64,000 nt of DNA from Littorina saxatilis (GCF_037325665.1 NC_090254.1:42171917-42235916), one strand, 5' to 3'; shown: positions 10,522 through 22,399, counted from the first letter of the stretch. The notes: a model not told the origin generated them from the sequence alone. A program made the numbers and translations.

Positions 10522-11450
10522 AGGCACAGTAAGCCTCCCGTAAACCATCACAGATACTGTCAGGCTTTTACACACAGTACAAACACCCTTCCGTTCAAAC
10601 ACTCACTGCTTGAGAACATCTTAGGTGCCCTACGTAAACAGCGAGCAATTTTCAAAGAACTAATTTTGCGGATTGTCTAATAACAAAATCGGACGGTGCG
10701 TTTTGGCGCTAGACCTAACTTTTAAAATGTAAATAATAAATTGACAGCTTGTTACACAAACAAAGATAGGCCGGCCGCGCAACAGCTGGAGACGAGACAC
10801 TGAAGCAGAGATCAACAGGCAGGGGAAGACCTGGAGCCAGATCGAAAGGGCAGCCCAGGACCGTGTCGGATGGAGAATTGTCGTCGATGGCCTATGCTCC
10901 CCCGGGGGTTCATAATGGCCTAAGTAAGTAAGTAAGTTGTTACACAAACATTCTTAAATCATAAAAGAATTCTTTTTTCATCAAGACAAGATCAGTACAA
11001 TTCGAAGTTTTGAAAGTTTGAAAAAAGAAAAGCCCGGAAGCAGGGACACGCAAGGTCGTGGTTCTCGTAGCAGACGACGGTAGTGCCTATCGCCAGTTCC
11101 TCTGAACAGTCAAAAGCCATCGCTAGAGTTCGTGTGAATCACAGCCGTTTGGTGCGTTTAGATTCAGAGGTACATAATAACGTGCTATTGTAGATAAGCT
11201 TACAGCGAGTCGCATTGGAAGTCACAAAGTGACGACAACATTGTGAAAAAGGGAAACTGGATCACACGGGTTCACGATGGCTCAGGGGTAAGATAATCCA
11301 CGCAAAAATAAATTCTTTAAAAATTGCTCGCTCTTTACGGAGGGCACCTAAGATGTTATCAAGTGCTGAGTGTTTAAATGAAAGGGTGTTTGTACTGTGT
11401 GTAAAAGCCTGACAATATCTGTGAGGGTTTACGGGAAGCTTACTGTGCCT
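10522..11450. mobile_element. R6 MITE, TTAA-flanked, with a nested LINE tail
   Basis: Ends AGGCACAGTAAGCCTCCCG and CGGGAAGCTTACTGTGCCT, bordered by TTAA (10518-10521 and 11451-11454). Arms extend about 200 bp. Without the nested LINE piece it is near 740 bp, like the copy at 3.65 kb. Confidence 0.8.
10763..10936 (+). mobile_element. LINE 3' end with perfect 14-bp target duplication
   Basis: Encodes the tail of an endonuclease-reverse transcriptase protein (RRPRNSW-type start, then RDTEAEINRQGKTW, QDRVGWRIVVDGLC) and ends in (TAAG)n. It is flanked on both sides by TTGTTACACAAACA (10749-10762 and 10937-10950), a clean target-site duplication inside the R6 MITE. Confidence 0.85.
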
Positions 11451-11454
11451 TTAA

Positions 11455-12575
11455 AGGTGGTCGTCTACATTAATTATTTGCTTTTTTTCAATAATCTTAT
11501 AGTTAGATTTTGCTAAAACGTTATGTCAGATGATGAATGAACCATGGTAAAAAAGTTATGGAACAAAAAATATATATGTAAAAAAAAGTTATTATTTTTG
11601 TTTTGTTTTCCATGTGCAGAGACCATGTGCTTTGCCTATAAATATCGACCAATCAAATTCATGTCACTTATGCTGATGGCCACACCCACACAATCACACT
11701 GGGTATTGGAGCGCTGTCCACAATGTTTTTTAAACGAACGAAATGCAAGGTATTTAAGAGGAGTTTTGCCCTCGGCATTTTCCAAAATAAGGATATCCTA
11801 TAAGTACTACGCTGGAATACTACAATGAATTTTCAAACGGCTACCCTGGCTTCGTCCTTCCTGATCGAAAGGGGGTGTATTGTTGATATTTGTAGGTAAT
11901 AGACTCAGCATTTAAATGGTCAAATGTCAATTTTAGTGACAAAATGTAGACAAGGACCTTTAAGACAGAGCGTTAGCAAAATTCCGAGAAGATTCCGAGA
12001 TTGTTTCATGCGGAATAGATGCTGACCAGTGAATCTAACTATTCCTTTTGGAGAGGCAATTTTGTTTCGCGAATTTGCTTTTCAACAATCACAGAAAAAG
12101 AAGAAACAAATTTAAGTGAACAAATAAAGCAGGAGCAGACGGTAATACGATGGTGATACAGCAACACATTTCTCAGGATTTGATCCTTGCATTTAAGTGA
12201 ATTGATAGGTATGATTCGTGAAAGTATGCATGAAAGTGTTTGACGATTGTTGTTCTATCAAAGCTTAATTGAACCACTCTTTCGGGGCGCGATTTTGATT
12301 AGGTCGGGCGTCAACTCTTCACTTTAGTTCCTAAGCTCAAAAATAGTACATTTGCCTGCAGTCAACTTTTATGACTGCGTTATGCTCGTAGCAAAGCTGC
12401 GACGTCAGGGTGATTGGTAATCACTGTAAGATAAGAATCAAAAGAACAAAACAAATTCACCTGGTATAATTTAAAAACATATATTTCGTTGTTGTTTTGA
12501 AACAAGTACTGATGATATTCCCACCTTAATGCAAAGAATTAATCACAGCTTTGAGCTGCACACCATTGAGGCACA
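11455..12575. other. Unassigned stretch
   Basis: AT-rich. A 94-residue frame at 11544-11828 has no recognisable domain and is probably chance. Confidence 0.4.
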
Positions 12576-12669
12576 TACTCCGTCACGGCGGAGGGCTGAC
12601 CGTGCACCCAAAAGCGGACTCTACCAGATGGGTATTTTTTGAAAGCTTGGGGCCTGCCGAACATAAAAA

Positions 12670-12954
12670 TTGATGTTAACAAGAAATATTCAAGGGCGCA
12701 CTTTCTCTTTTCAGTCAAAATTCAACTATACCCTGAAGAGTGATGCACGAGCATTTCAGACGCTTGCCTCTGAAAAAAGAAGTTCTCAGCCAAATTACGA
12801 ACTCAAACTGGTACGTTTTACATATAAATGTGTTAGTTGGTATCTTTTGATTATCACAAAACAATTTGCGACTGCTTTGGCCGAGGATGCTGGTGACAAT
12901 ATCATTATTATGAACCCTACCCTAAATCCAGGAAAGACGTCGTCCAAAATGTAG
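12670..12954 (+). CDS. Hypothetical ORF in left foldback arm
   Basis: 94 residues starting MMLTRNIQGRTFSFQSKF, with SDARAFQTLASEKRSSQ in the middle and GKTSSKM at the end. A frame nearly identical in sequence lies in the other arm. A TCTCTTTTCAG acceptor-like site lies at 12,715, a CTG/GTACGT donor-like site near 12,810, and ATGTAG/GTAAGT directly at the stop. It may be captured exon sequence rather than an intact gene. Confidence 0.25.
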   Translation: MMLTRNIQGRTFSFQSKFNYTLKSDARAFQTLASEKRSSQPNYELKLVRFTYKCVSWYLLIITKQFATALAEDAGDNIIIMNPTLNPGKTSSKM

Positions 12955-15900
12955 GTAAGTTTTGATTAAAAATAAATTCACACAAGACTAGTATTGTTGT
13001 TTGGCTTCAATGGATATATTTTCGTCAAGTATGATGTCTTTACATATCATCTGTAAAATATGAATGGATTTGAACCATATACTATGTCACTATGACCTTC
13101 CAACCTTCCTAACCCCCAGCCCAGTAAAGCGTGCGAGACGTTTCCTGAACAAATGTCGCTTTGTGGTGCGAGTTCAGTGTGACATGATTAGTTTCCAGAA
13201 CCCCATTTCTGACTTTCGAAGTTTATCTACATACATTTAGCAATGCACGAGCAAAATATGACAACTTAATGGTGCCTTTTGGTTTAATGCTATGGTAAAA
13301 AATCCTAGTGATAGTGTTTACAGCTTGAAACAAAACATAACAGAGGGGAGTAGTCTTCCTCAATCTGGTTCAGAGCATAATGTATTTCTATTTTCAGAGG
13401 TAGCATTATTTCTGATAAGAGCTAGAGCCAATATAATGATGCTGAATATTTGAAAAATGAACTTTGTGACTCATCTGAGTAGCAGAAGAGCCTTCGTGAT
13501 CGTCAGCGTAAGGCTGGCTGTCTTCAAGGCAATTCCTAGATGAACAACTTAACACTGCGTTCGATTATTCGCCCGTTTCTTAAGCTAGAGCTTTGAGATT
13601 TTACACGCGTCTAGGGCTACATGAACGCTTTACAATACATACAATATAGTTGACTCTCGCGTTATTTAAAGGTCACAACAAGGTCATTACCAGGCAAAAA
13701 CGAGGGAAAACCGACGGAAAGTACCATTTTCTGCAACTGTTTGTTAGAAAAAGCTTTCAAATTCAATTATTTTTGGGGGATTAACGCATCTCTAGACATG
13801 ACAATCATCCGATTATCAGACATATAGTGTGGAGGTCACGACAAGGTCATTGCCAGGTAAAAACGAAGGAAAGCCGAGGGAAAATACCATTTTCTGCAAC
13901 TTGTGTGTAAGTAAAAGCTTTCAAACTCCATCTTCTTCTGGTATTGGCGCATCTCTAGGCATGACAATCATCTGATTAACAGTCCTCAATTTTCAAGGTC
14001 ACAACAAGGTCATTACCAGATAGAACCGAGAGAAAACCAAGGGAAAATACCCTTTTATATAACTTTTTTGTAAGTAAGAGCTTATAAACTCCATCTTCTT
14101 CTGGGATTAGCGCTGATTTCAATGACCCTGAAGTCCGAGGAAAGTTTTCTTTGCCCATGCCTAGCTTGAAGGTCATGACAAGCTCACGTTTACACGTTTT
14201 CTATTTGTGTTCGGCTATTTTCTAAGCTAAAGCTGTTGAGGCAGATTCGTGACTTCTTCCTTCGCCCACAGGGGTGGGCGGGGCTGGATGTAATAGGGGT
14301 AGAAGAGAAGGGGAGAGAGAAGAAAAAGTCAATGTTAAGGTGTTCATCTACCGATAGCCTTGCGGTCTGCAAGCCTGACTCTGAGGATCACACCGGCTGT
14401 CCTGGCACTCAGACGAGTCATAAAGTTGATATATTTTCCGTCGTTTTACCCAGTAATGACCTTGTTGTGTGACCTTTAAATATTACGAGAGTCAACAATA
14501 TTTGTTTCATGTCTTATAATGCCCTAGACGTGTGTAAAATCCCATCCTTGTCATGACCTTCAAACATTGCATGGGTCAAGAAAACTTTCCAAAGACTTCA
14601 GGGTCATTGAAATCAGCGCTAATCCTAGAAGAAGATGGAGTTTATAAGCTCTTACTTACAAAAAGTTGCAGAAAATGGTATTTTCCCTCGGTTTTTCCCT
14701 CGGTTTTATCCGGTAATGACCTTGTTGTGACCTTGAAAATTGAGGACTGTTAATCAGATGATTGTCATGTCTAGAGATGCGCCAATACCAGAAGAAGATG
14801 GAGTTTGAAAGCATTTACTTACACACAAGTTGCAGAAAATGGTATTTTCCCTCGGTTTTCCCCAGTAATGACCTTGTCATGACCTCCACAATTCATGACT
14901 GTTAATCAGATGATTGTCATGTCTAGAGATGCGCTAATCCCAGGAAACAATTGAATTTGAAAGTTCATTCTTACAAACAGTTGCAGAAAATGGTACTTTC
15001 CCTCGGTTTTTCTTCGGTTTTACCTGGTGATGACCTTGTTGTGTGACCTTTAAACATTACGAGAGTCAACAATATTTGCGTTATGTCTCATAAATCCCAA
15101 GACGTGTGTAAAGTTGTAATTAAGCTTTAGCTTCGAAAATAGCTGACGTCCAGAAAGTATTTTATTTGACCGTAAAAGATATTCCCAAATAGAAAACGTG
15201 TAAATTTGACCTTGTCATGACCTTCAAAGTAGGCATGGGTCAAGAAAACTTTCCTCGGACTTCAGGGTCATTGAAATCAGCGCTAATCCCAGAAGAAGAT
15301 GGAGTTTATAAGCTCTTACTTGCAAAAACGTTATAGAAAATGGTATTTTCCCTCGGTTTTCTCTCGGTTCTATTTGGTAATGACCTTGTTGTGACCTTGA
15401 AAATTGAGGACTGTTAATCAGATGATTGTCATGCCTAGAGATTCGCCAATACCAGAAGAAGATGGAGTTTGAAAGCTTTTACTTACACACAAGTTGCAGA
15501 AAATGGTATTTCCCTCGGGTTTCCCTCGTTTTTACCTGGTAATGACCTTGTCGTGACCTCCACAATTGATGTCTGATAATCGAATGATTGTCATGTCTAG
15601 AGATGCGTTAATCCCAGGAAACAATTGAATTTGAAATCTTTTTCTTGCAAACAGTTGCAGAAAATGGTACTTTCCGTCGGTTTTCCCTCGTTTTTGCCTG
15701 GTAATGACCTTGTTGTGACCTTTAAATAACGCGAGAGTCAACTATATTTTACGTTTTGTAAAGCGTACATGTAGCCCTAGACGCGTGTAAAATCTCAAAG
15801 CTCTAGCTTAAGAAACGGGCGAATAATCGAACGCAGTGTTAAGTTGTTCATCTAGGAATTGCCTTGAAGACAGCCAGCCTTACGCTGACGATCACGAAGG

Positions 15901-16435
15901 CTCTTCTGCTACTCAGATGAGTCACAAAGTTCATTTTTCAAATATTCAGCATCATTATATTGGCTCTAGCTCTTATCAGAAATAATGCTACCTCTGAAAA
16001 TAGAAATACGTCATGCTCTGAACCAGATTGAGGAAGACTATTCCCATCTGTTATGTTTTGTTTCAAGCTGTAAACACTATCACTAGCAATTTTACCATAG
16101 CATTAAACCAAAAGGCACCATTAAGTTGTCATATTTTGCTCGTGCATTGCTAAATGTATGTAGATAAACTTCGAAAGTCAGAAATGGGGTTCTGGAAACT
16201 AATCATGTCACACTGAACTCGCACCACAAAGCGACATTTTTTCAGGAAACGTCTCGCACGCTTTACTGGGCTGGGGGTTAGGAAGATTGGAAGGTAATAG
16301 TGACATAGTATATGGTTCAAATCCATTCATATTTTACAGATATTATGTAAAGACATCATACTTGACGAAAATATATCCATTGAAGCCAAACAACAATACT
16401 AGTCTTGTGTGAATTTATTTTTAATCAAAACTTAC

Positions 16436-16717
16436 CTACATTTTGGACGACGTCTTTCCTGGATTTAGGGTAGGGTTCATAATAATGATACTGTCACCAG
16501 CATCCTCGGCCAAAGCAGTCGCAAATTGTTTTGTGATAATCAAAAGATACCAACTAACACATTTATATGTAAAACGTACCAGTTTGAGTTCGTAATTTAG
16601 CTGAGAACTTCTTTTTTCAGAGGCAAGCGTCTGAAATGCTCGTGCATCACTCTTCAGGGTATAGTTGAATTTTGACTGAAAAGAGAAAGTGCGCCCTTGA
16701 ATATTTCTTGTTAACAT
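16436..16717 (-). CDS. Hypothetical ORF in right foldback arm
   Basis: 93 residues, the mirror copy of the left-arm frame. Apart from one fewer Met at the start, I see only Pro to Leu and Asn to Ser changes. Arm identity alone would preserve it, so conservation is not proof of function. Confidence 0.25.
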   Translation of the reverse strand: MLTRNIQGRTFSFQSKFNYTLKSDARAFQTLASEKRSSQLNYELKLVRFTYKCVSWYLLIITKQFATALAEDAGDSIIIMNPTLNPGKTSSKM

Positions 16718-16814
16718 CGATTTTTATGTTCGGCAGGCCCCAAGCTTTCAAAAAATACCCATTTGGTTGAGTCCGCTTTTGGGTGCACGGTCAGCCCTCC
16801 GCCGTGACGGAGTA

Positions 16815-18056
16815 ACAACCTTGAGACACCAAATAATGTAGATAAAGACCACTGACCTGTGGTAGTTCGGTTGTTTCTCGCGGATGCAGACTACGCAAGT
16901 AATGTTCAAAGCCTTTTTAAAGACCCTTATATAGCTTGGCCAACGTCAGTTTTTGGGAAAATGCACGCCTACCCGCTTTATTCAGACGTCATCTTGCACC
17001 CGTGAGTTTTATTTGTAGCTATATATAACTGGGTAAACATCCAGTTCTGGGGTCATTGCTCTTCCCATCCGCTTTATTCTGGGCGGGGGTCACGTTACCC
17101 TTGTAAAAAATAAATCTTTTATCTGAAAAGTGTACCAGATAGTGAAGTTTAGGGCCTCTAATGGCATATAAGGTTTGATTGAAATGACACGGGAAAGAGT
17201 GTTTGAATTGGGGTAGACAAACGGGTGCAATATGTTTGCTTAGTTTAAGGCTATCATTTTGCGGGTCGCACCCTTGCATCTTGGTCAACAACGGGTCCTA
17301 GAAAATGTTTAGCTGTGTAACTGGGTCAACATCCGGTTTCAGCTTTTCAAAAACCCCATTTCTCACTCGTAATGTTGCACCCAATGTCATGTTATCATTG
17401 TCCTAAGAAAAAAGAAGCCCCTACTGTGTCTAAACATTCCTGGAATTGTTGAAGACATAATCTGCCGATAGACTTGTGCTAATCGTTACGCTTCAAAAAA
17501 TAAATGATATATCCTTGACATATTTTCTATTTATTTATTAACTTAAGAGTGGTTGTTTTTTTTATTGCCCTCACGGTTAAACCATTAGGAGTATGTTCCC
17601 GGATATGACCCCGACTTTGGATGGTTTGAAAAAAAGGACGACAGAGGGCCAATGAGGGGGGGGGGGGGGGGGGGGTGTGTGACTGTCGCGCTCCAGCTCC
17701 CGGTCAACAAAGCACCCTAGCAGGAGATTGGTGTCAAGTAGCGTCATGAAGTTGGTTTGGAGATCCGGCGGGATCCTTATGTGTCACACGTTGTTCAGTT
17801 CTTTTATTCATACCCGTAGGCACTCGACACGAGGTGGGTTAAAAAAAATCGTGACTTTGCATGCTAAGCAAAATCTGGATGAGGCAAAAGGTGTCAAAGT
17901 TTGAGGCAGATCCGAGTGCTGGTTTACATTTGCTGGAGATGGGAACACGCATGAAAAATTATCGATCACCATCAGTGGTACTATAACGAAGAACAGAAAC
18001 GAAGCGGACTCATCAAAATTGACAGGGAGAGATCGCCTCATAGTGCAGTGAAATTC
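16815..18056. other. Unassigned stretch
   Basis: No gene recognised. A poly-G run lies at about 17,657-17,675. Short minus-strand frames at 17,019-17,291 and 17,808-18,041 have no recognisable domain. Confidence 0.4.
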
Positions 18057-19820
18057 AACTTTATCCCCGAGTACGCAGTACTAGGGTCCAACAGACTTTA
18101 ATTGTGTGTGTGTCTGTCTGTCTGTCTATCTGTCTGTCTGTCTCGACTTAACAGCTTATTGCTGGGAAACTACTGGGCGCAGTTCGTTCAAAAGTTGATA
18201 CACTAACTTGATAATAGGTCCGATTGATCGTATTAAAACTTCATAATGTTACCTGGGACCTAAATGCGAAATATTTCACCAAAACGACTCTTAACGGGGG
18301 GAGTTTTTGCGGTGGGAGGCTGGTCGCTTTGCGAACAGCCTGAACTAAAGGGGAGACTTGTAGGCGGCTGAGCCGAACACGTCACGCAGTGACGAGAAAA
18401 GCATGATTTGCAAGCCAGCCGCATTTGGTCTCGGCAAAGAAACTACAATACAGTGCTTGGTCTCGGTGAGACTGAAAGAGAGAGAGCGACAGATACACAC
18501 AGTGATTCAAGGCGCACAACTATAGTAAAGTTGTCGTAGCACGTCCGTCTATGGCCAAAGTGATCCGGGTTCGATTCCCGGCATGGGCGGTCTATTTTTT
18601 TTTAAAATTCTTGTTTACTATTGTTTATTATGAACGTTTTAATGTTTTATTTCACTCTAATAATTTTTTTAATTGTGTAAAATAAAAAAAAATAAATTTT
18701 TTTTAAATCAAAGTGATCCGGGTTCGATTCCCGGCATGGACTGTCTATTTTTTTATTTTTTTTAAAATTCTTGTTTACTATTGTTTATTATGAACGTTTT
18801 AATGTTTTATTTTACTCTAATAATTTTTTTAATTGTGTAAAATAAATAAATATATATATTTTTTTTTAAATCCACGTGCACAAGACAAAAACTTTCATAC
18901 TGGGGGAGCGAGCCAGTCTGAAGAGTACTCGGGTCCAGCGCCAGCGTTTTTTATCCCCGAGTACGCAGTACTAGGGTCCTGCAGACTTTAATTGTGTGTC
19001 TGTTCGTCTCGACTTAACAGCTTATTGCTGGGAAACTACTGGGCGCAGTTCGTTCAAAAGTTGATACACTAACTTGATAATAGGTCCGATTGATCGTATT
19101 AAAACTTCATAATGTTACCTGGGACCTAAATGCGAAATAAATCACAAAAGCCACTCTTAACGGCGGGCGCGATTCGCGGTGGGATAGAACAGCCGTTCGG
19201 CTGATAAACCACCCAGCCAGCGACACCACACCAGGCTTTGCGTGCTTTTTTTTTTTTTTTTTTTTTTAAATTCTTGTTTACTATTGTTTATTATGAACGT
19301 TTTAATGTTTTATTTTACTGTAATAATTTTTTTAATTGTGTAAAATAATTTTTTTTTATTTTTTTTTTTTAATCCAAGTGATCCTGGTGGAAAGCGATTC
19401 GTCTATGCCCAAAGTGATCCGGGTTCGATTCCCGGCATGGGCGGTCTATTTTTTTGTTTTTTAAATTCTTGTTTACTATTGTTTATTATGAACGTTTTAA
19501 TGTTTTATTTCACTGTAATAATTTTTTTGATTGTGTAAAATAAATTATTTTTTTTTTTTTTTTAAATCCAAGTGATCCGGGTTCGATTCCCGGCATGGGC
19601 GGTCTATTTTTATTTTTATTTTTTTATTCTTGTTTACTTTTGTTTATTATGAACGTTTTAATGTTTTATTTTACTCTAATAATTTCTTTTAATTGTGTAA
19701 AATAAATAAATATATATATATATTTTTTTTAAATCCACGTGCACAAGACAAAAGCTTTCATACTGGGGGAGCGAGCCAGTCTGAAGAGTACTCGGGTCCA
19801 GCGCCAGCGTTTTTTATTTT
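18057..19820 (+). repeat. Tandem duplication with tRNA-like T-arm repeats
   Basis: Two successive blocks of about 0.87-0.89 kb begin TTATCCCCGAGTACGCAGTA (18,061 and 18,951) and end near ggtccagcgccagcgtttttta (18,940 and 19,800). Inside are five units of roughly 155 bases, each with an AT-rich core (cttgtttactattgtttat, gaacgttttaatgtttta). Four are preceded by GGTTCGATTCCCGGCATGG, a perfect tRNA B-box/T-arm. The first has a tRNA-like upstream part (gcacgtccgtctatggcc), but no complete tRNA is visible. Confidence 0.65.
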
Positions 19821-19844
19821 ACGACAAAAGAATCAATAGTTCGT

Positions 19845-20099
19845 ATGTGTGAAGTAGAAACAACAACAACTTTAAACCTCACCTCTCTAATGTCGAAATT
19901 GTGTATGCTGATAAATGAGCAAATGGCCTTGCGAAAAAATCATCAAACTGTAAAACTATTTTATCGACACATAAATGCATCGTCAACAGGAACAAAACAG
20001 ATACATATCGTGAAACAAATTGAAAAAGTCAACATGGGCAATTTATGTTCATTACTTTCGAAGTTAAAGCCATATGTACTCGATGACTATACACGCTAA
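19845..20099 (+). CDS. Hypothetical 84-residue ORF
   Basis: Starts MCEVETTTTLNLTSLMSKL and ends YVLDDYTR. No recognised domain. Composition is plausible for protein, but nothing else supports a gene. Confidence 0.15.
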   Translation: MCEVETTTTLNLTSLMSKLCMLINEQMALRKNHQTVKLFYRHINASSTGTKQIHIVKQIEKVNMGNLCSLLSKLKPYVLDDYTR

Positions 20100-20104
20100 T
20101 TGCT

Positions 20105-21356
20105 TTACCAACAGCTGGAGACAGACTAAATTAAGTTCCCTGCAAAATATTGTGGTCTAGGACCCCTTAAATGTTGAGATATTTGAATTTTCATTTTGAT
20201 CTGGATAGTCCTATTTATAGATTTGGCAACACATGTAACGTTGATGCAAGGGAGAGAACACCGCGGCTTTGTTGACATCCTCACTTTTTCAGAGGCTAGA
20301 ACAAGCTGTAATGCATGTATTATGGTCCGCGCATGGTGACGTATCGTCATTATATGGTCTTATGGTGCGTTTGACATCGATTGTGGGCAAACTACACTTT
20401 GTAAACACGGGAGTGCGTTAGTATGCCTTTAAATTCGGCAAAAAGTGTTAAAGAAACGACGGGTTGGTGTATAGGGGGGTGTATAAGGGGGGGGGGGGGG
20501 GTAACGGGGGGCCAGGAGAAAGATAAACAGGGTATCGTGCCTTGATGATTTAATGTGAATCAAATAAGTGTCCGAAGGTCATTGCTAATGATTAAAGAAA
20601 AAATAATATGGGGGGTGGGAGGTGGTGAGGTTAACACAACCTGGGAATCGTCTGTCGAGTTTGCACCATGAGTTGTGTTGTAATCCTGAACGCAATATGC
20701 AAAGCTGCTCTTAGTGATTATCACTTTGGTAAACAGTGGCCACCCGATAAGCCCTCCTTCATAGGAAAGGCTCTGAAGGTAAACCTATCCCATGTATCCT
20801 GAAACCAAACAAAACATGACACCGGTGCAGGTTAGGAAACCAGGCACACCCTGCACTGAGCAGCGCCGAGAGATTGATGCGAGATAAAGTTCAGTTATAT
20901 TTACTGCCGTGGACTGGTCGGGGGGGTTGAGAGGGGGGGGGGGGGGGGTGGGAGGGGTTAAAAAATCGGGTTCAACGGGTAAAAAGGAAGTGGAATCAGC
21001 ATTGTTAACATCAATCTGCTGTCATTCCTGGACAACTCCATGGCAGACAAGCAGAAATAAATATAGAATAGAACACTTCTTGTAGGCGAACTCGGAAGTT
21101 AAAAAAAATCAAAATCGTTGAGTCCTTCGTGAGACATGGCAAGCCAGCGTAGGTCAGCTGACAACGCACACGAACTCAGAATCTCTCTCTCTCTCTTTAT
21201 CTCTTCCTCTCTCTCTCTCTCTCTGTTAAACATACCAGGATGTGAAGTGGGATAAGTGGTGACACACTTCACGAATCAAGAATGGAGTTTTGTTATCAAG
21301 ACTAACATAAGAGTCAAGACGACCCCCCCCCCACACACACACACACAAACTCACAC

Positions 21357-21405
<49 letters not shown>

Positions 21406-21829
21406 CATGATACCATCACTAGTGCACACGCCATGACAAATCATGTGAAAATCAAGAAGAATGGTCAACAAATGCATCTCTCACATAAGGTCGTTGTGTA
21501 TTGATAAAAGTTAAAGTGACAACAGCAATCAGTAAAGACCCCCGCCTGTAAATTTAAAAAAAATGTAAACGAACAGAAAATGAGAGAGAGAGAAAAGGAA
21601 AATAAAGAAGGATAAAAGCAACCGGCATGCAACAGAAGTAAAAAAAAAAAGCTGACAACAAAAGTCACCAACATAATATGATCGGGTTGTCCCTGCACAA
21701 GCAGTGTGTGCCCATTTTTTGCAGCTCCTGCAGCAGATCATGTCCTCCAGGCTCCACTCGCCACACAGGTTGCAGTGCCAATTCCCCTCAGTTTCAGTTT
21801 CTGCTTGCTTCGTGTTCTCTGCGGTTTTT
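20105..21829. other. Unassigned stretch with microsatellites
   Basis: Contains poly-G runs near 20,490 and 20,935, a (CT)n tract at 21,181-21,225 and a (CA)n tract at 21,360-21,400. A minus-strand open stretch (21,685-21,840) reads NWHCNLCGEWSLEDMICC and then KKWAHTACAG, which resembles a decayed PHD-finger fragment. No other gene is supported. Confidence 0.4.
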
Positions 21830-21840
21830 GCCTCACGTAA
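21685..21840 (-). pseudogene. PHD-finger-like fragment
   Basis: The minus strand reads NWHCNLCGEWSLEDMICC and, after RSC, KKWAHTACAG. The Cys-x2-Cys, Cys-x2-Cys and W-x-H-x2-C spacing is that of a PHD zinc finger (CxxC...MICCxxCxxWxHxxC). The frame then runs into unrelated low-complexity sequence and upstream enters an R4 element. In molluscs such fingers often come from LINE ORF1 or transposon proteins, so this is more likely an element scrap than a host gene. Confidence 0.45.
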
Positions 21841-22207
21841 GTGTAGCCTATGCGATGCTAACTTTTGTCTGTCTGTGCGTGCGTGCGTGCGTGCGTATGT
21901 ATGTATGTCTGTGGTAGAAACTTTAACATTTGAAGACGTCACAACATTTGAAGACGTCACATTATGACGTAAGAGGGTTAGACGTCACGCGAAGGAATTA
22001 CTGAAAGTCTCGGTCATTGTTATTTTGAGCGGGCCGAGATAAGTTTTTTCTTCGAAATCGGCCATTCAGATCTAGATCTAGTGTCTCGCTTTCTTGCACA
22101 GTGTCACCTATGCTTACTGTGTGTGTGTGTATGTGTGACGGAGTGATTGAGTTTGTGTTACTGTTTGTCGATTTCTTACGTGAGCCTTGAAGGCTTTGCC
22201 TCTTGTC
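21830..22207 (+). mobile_element. R4 HINE-like element
   Basis: Starts after TTTTT with GCCTCACGTAAGTGTAGCC and ends CGTGAGCCTTGAAGGCTTTG-CCTCTTGTC, with the final T changed to C. Contains tandem gaagacgtcacaacattt and the tctagatctagtgtctcgc segment. Confidence 0.75.
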
Positions 22208-22226
22208 TTTGTTGGGGAACATACCA

Positions 22227-22398
22227 TTACGTCCCAGTACCACTACGTCCCAGTACCATTGCGTCCCAGTACCATTGCGTCCCAGTACCATTGCGTCCCA
22301 ATACCATTGGGTCCCAGTACCATTGCGTCCCAGTACCATTACGTCCCAATACAATTACGTGCCATTGCGTCCCCGTACCATTAGGTCCCAATACTAGT
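22227..22398 (+). repeat. 16-bp minisatellite (GTCCCAGTACCATTGC)n
   Basis: About 10-11 copies of a 16-base unit with small changes. The same unit occurs at 33,823-34,075 and, reversed, at 36,431-36,640 and 37,507-37,752. Confidence 0.85.
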
Positions 22399-22399
22399 A

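Larger units (their letters stand above)
12576..16814. mobile_element. Giant foldback element, 4.2 kb, arms of about 1.2 kb or more
   Basis: Terminal inverted repeats start CTCCGTCACGGCGGAGGGC, bordered by TA on both sides (12576-12577, 16813-16814). The outer 1.1-1.2 kb of each arm are near identical, and similarity continues inward. The inner part (about 13.68-15.73 kb) is built of roughly 180-bp units (aaggtcattaccagg..., gcagaaaatggtatttt, ccatcttcttctgg, agacatgacaatcat) that point inward from both sides. A 93-94-residue frame occurs once in each arm. No known transposase is visible, so it is a non-autonomous element, perhaps of a TA-targeting superfamily. Confidence 0.75.

Noticed and set aside
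18540-18596. Complete tRNA gene at the first T-arm repeat
   Set aside because: Only the B-box half is convincing; no matching D-arm or acceptor stem could be traced by eye.
22227-22398. CRISPR-like array
   Set aside because: Units are 16 bases, contiguous, without unique spacers, in a eukaryotic setting.
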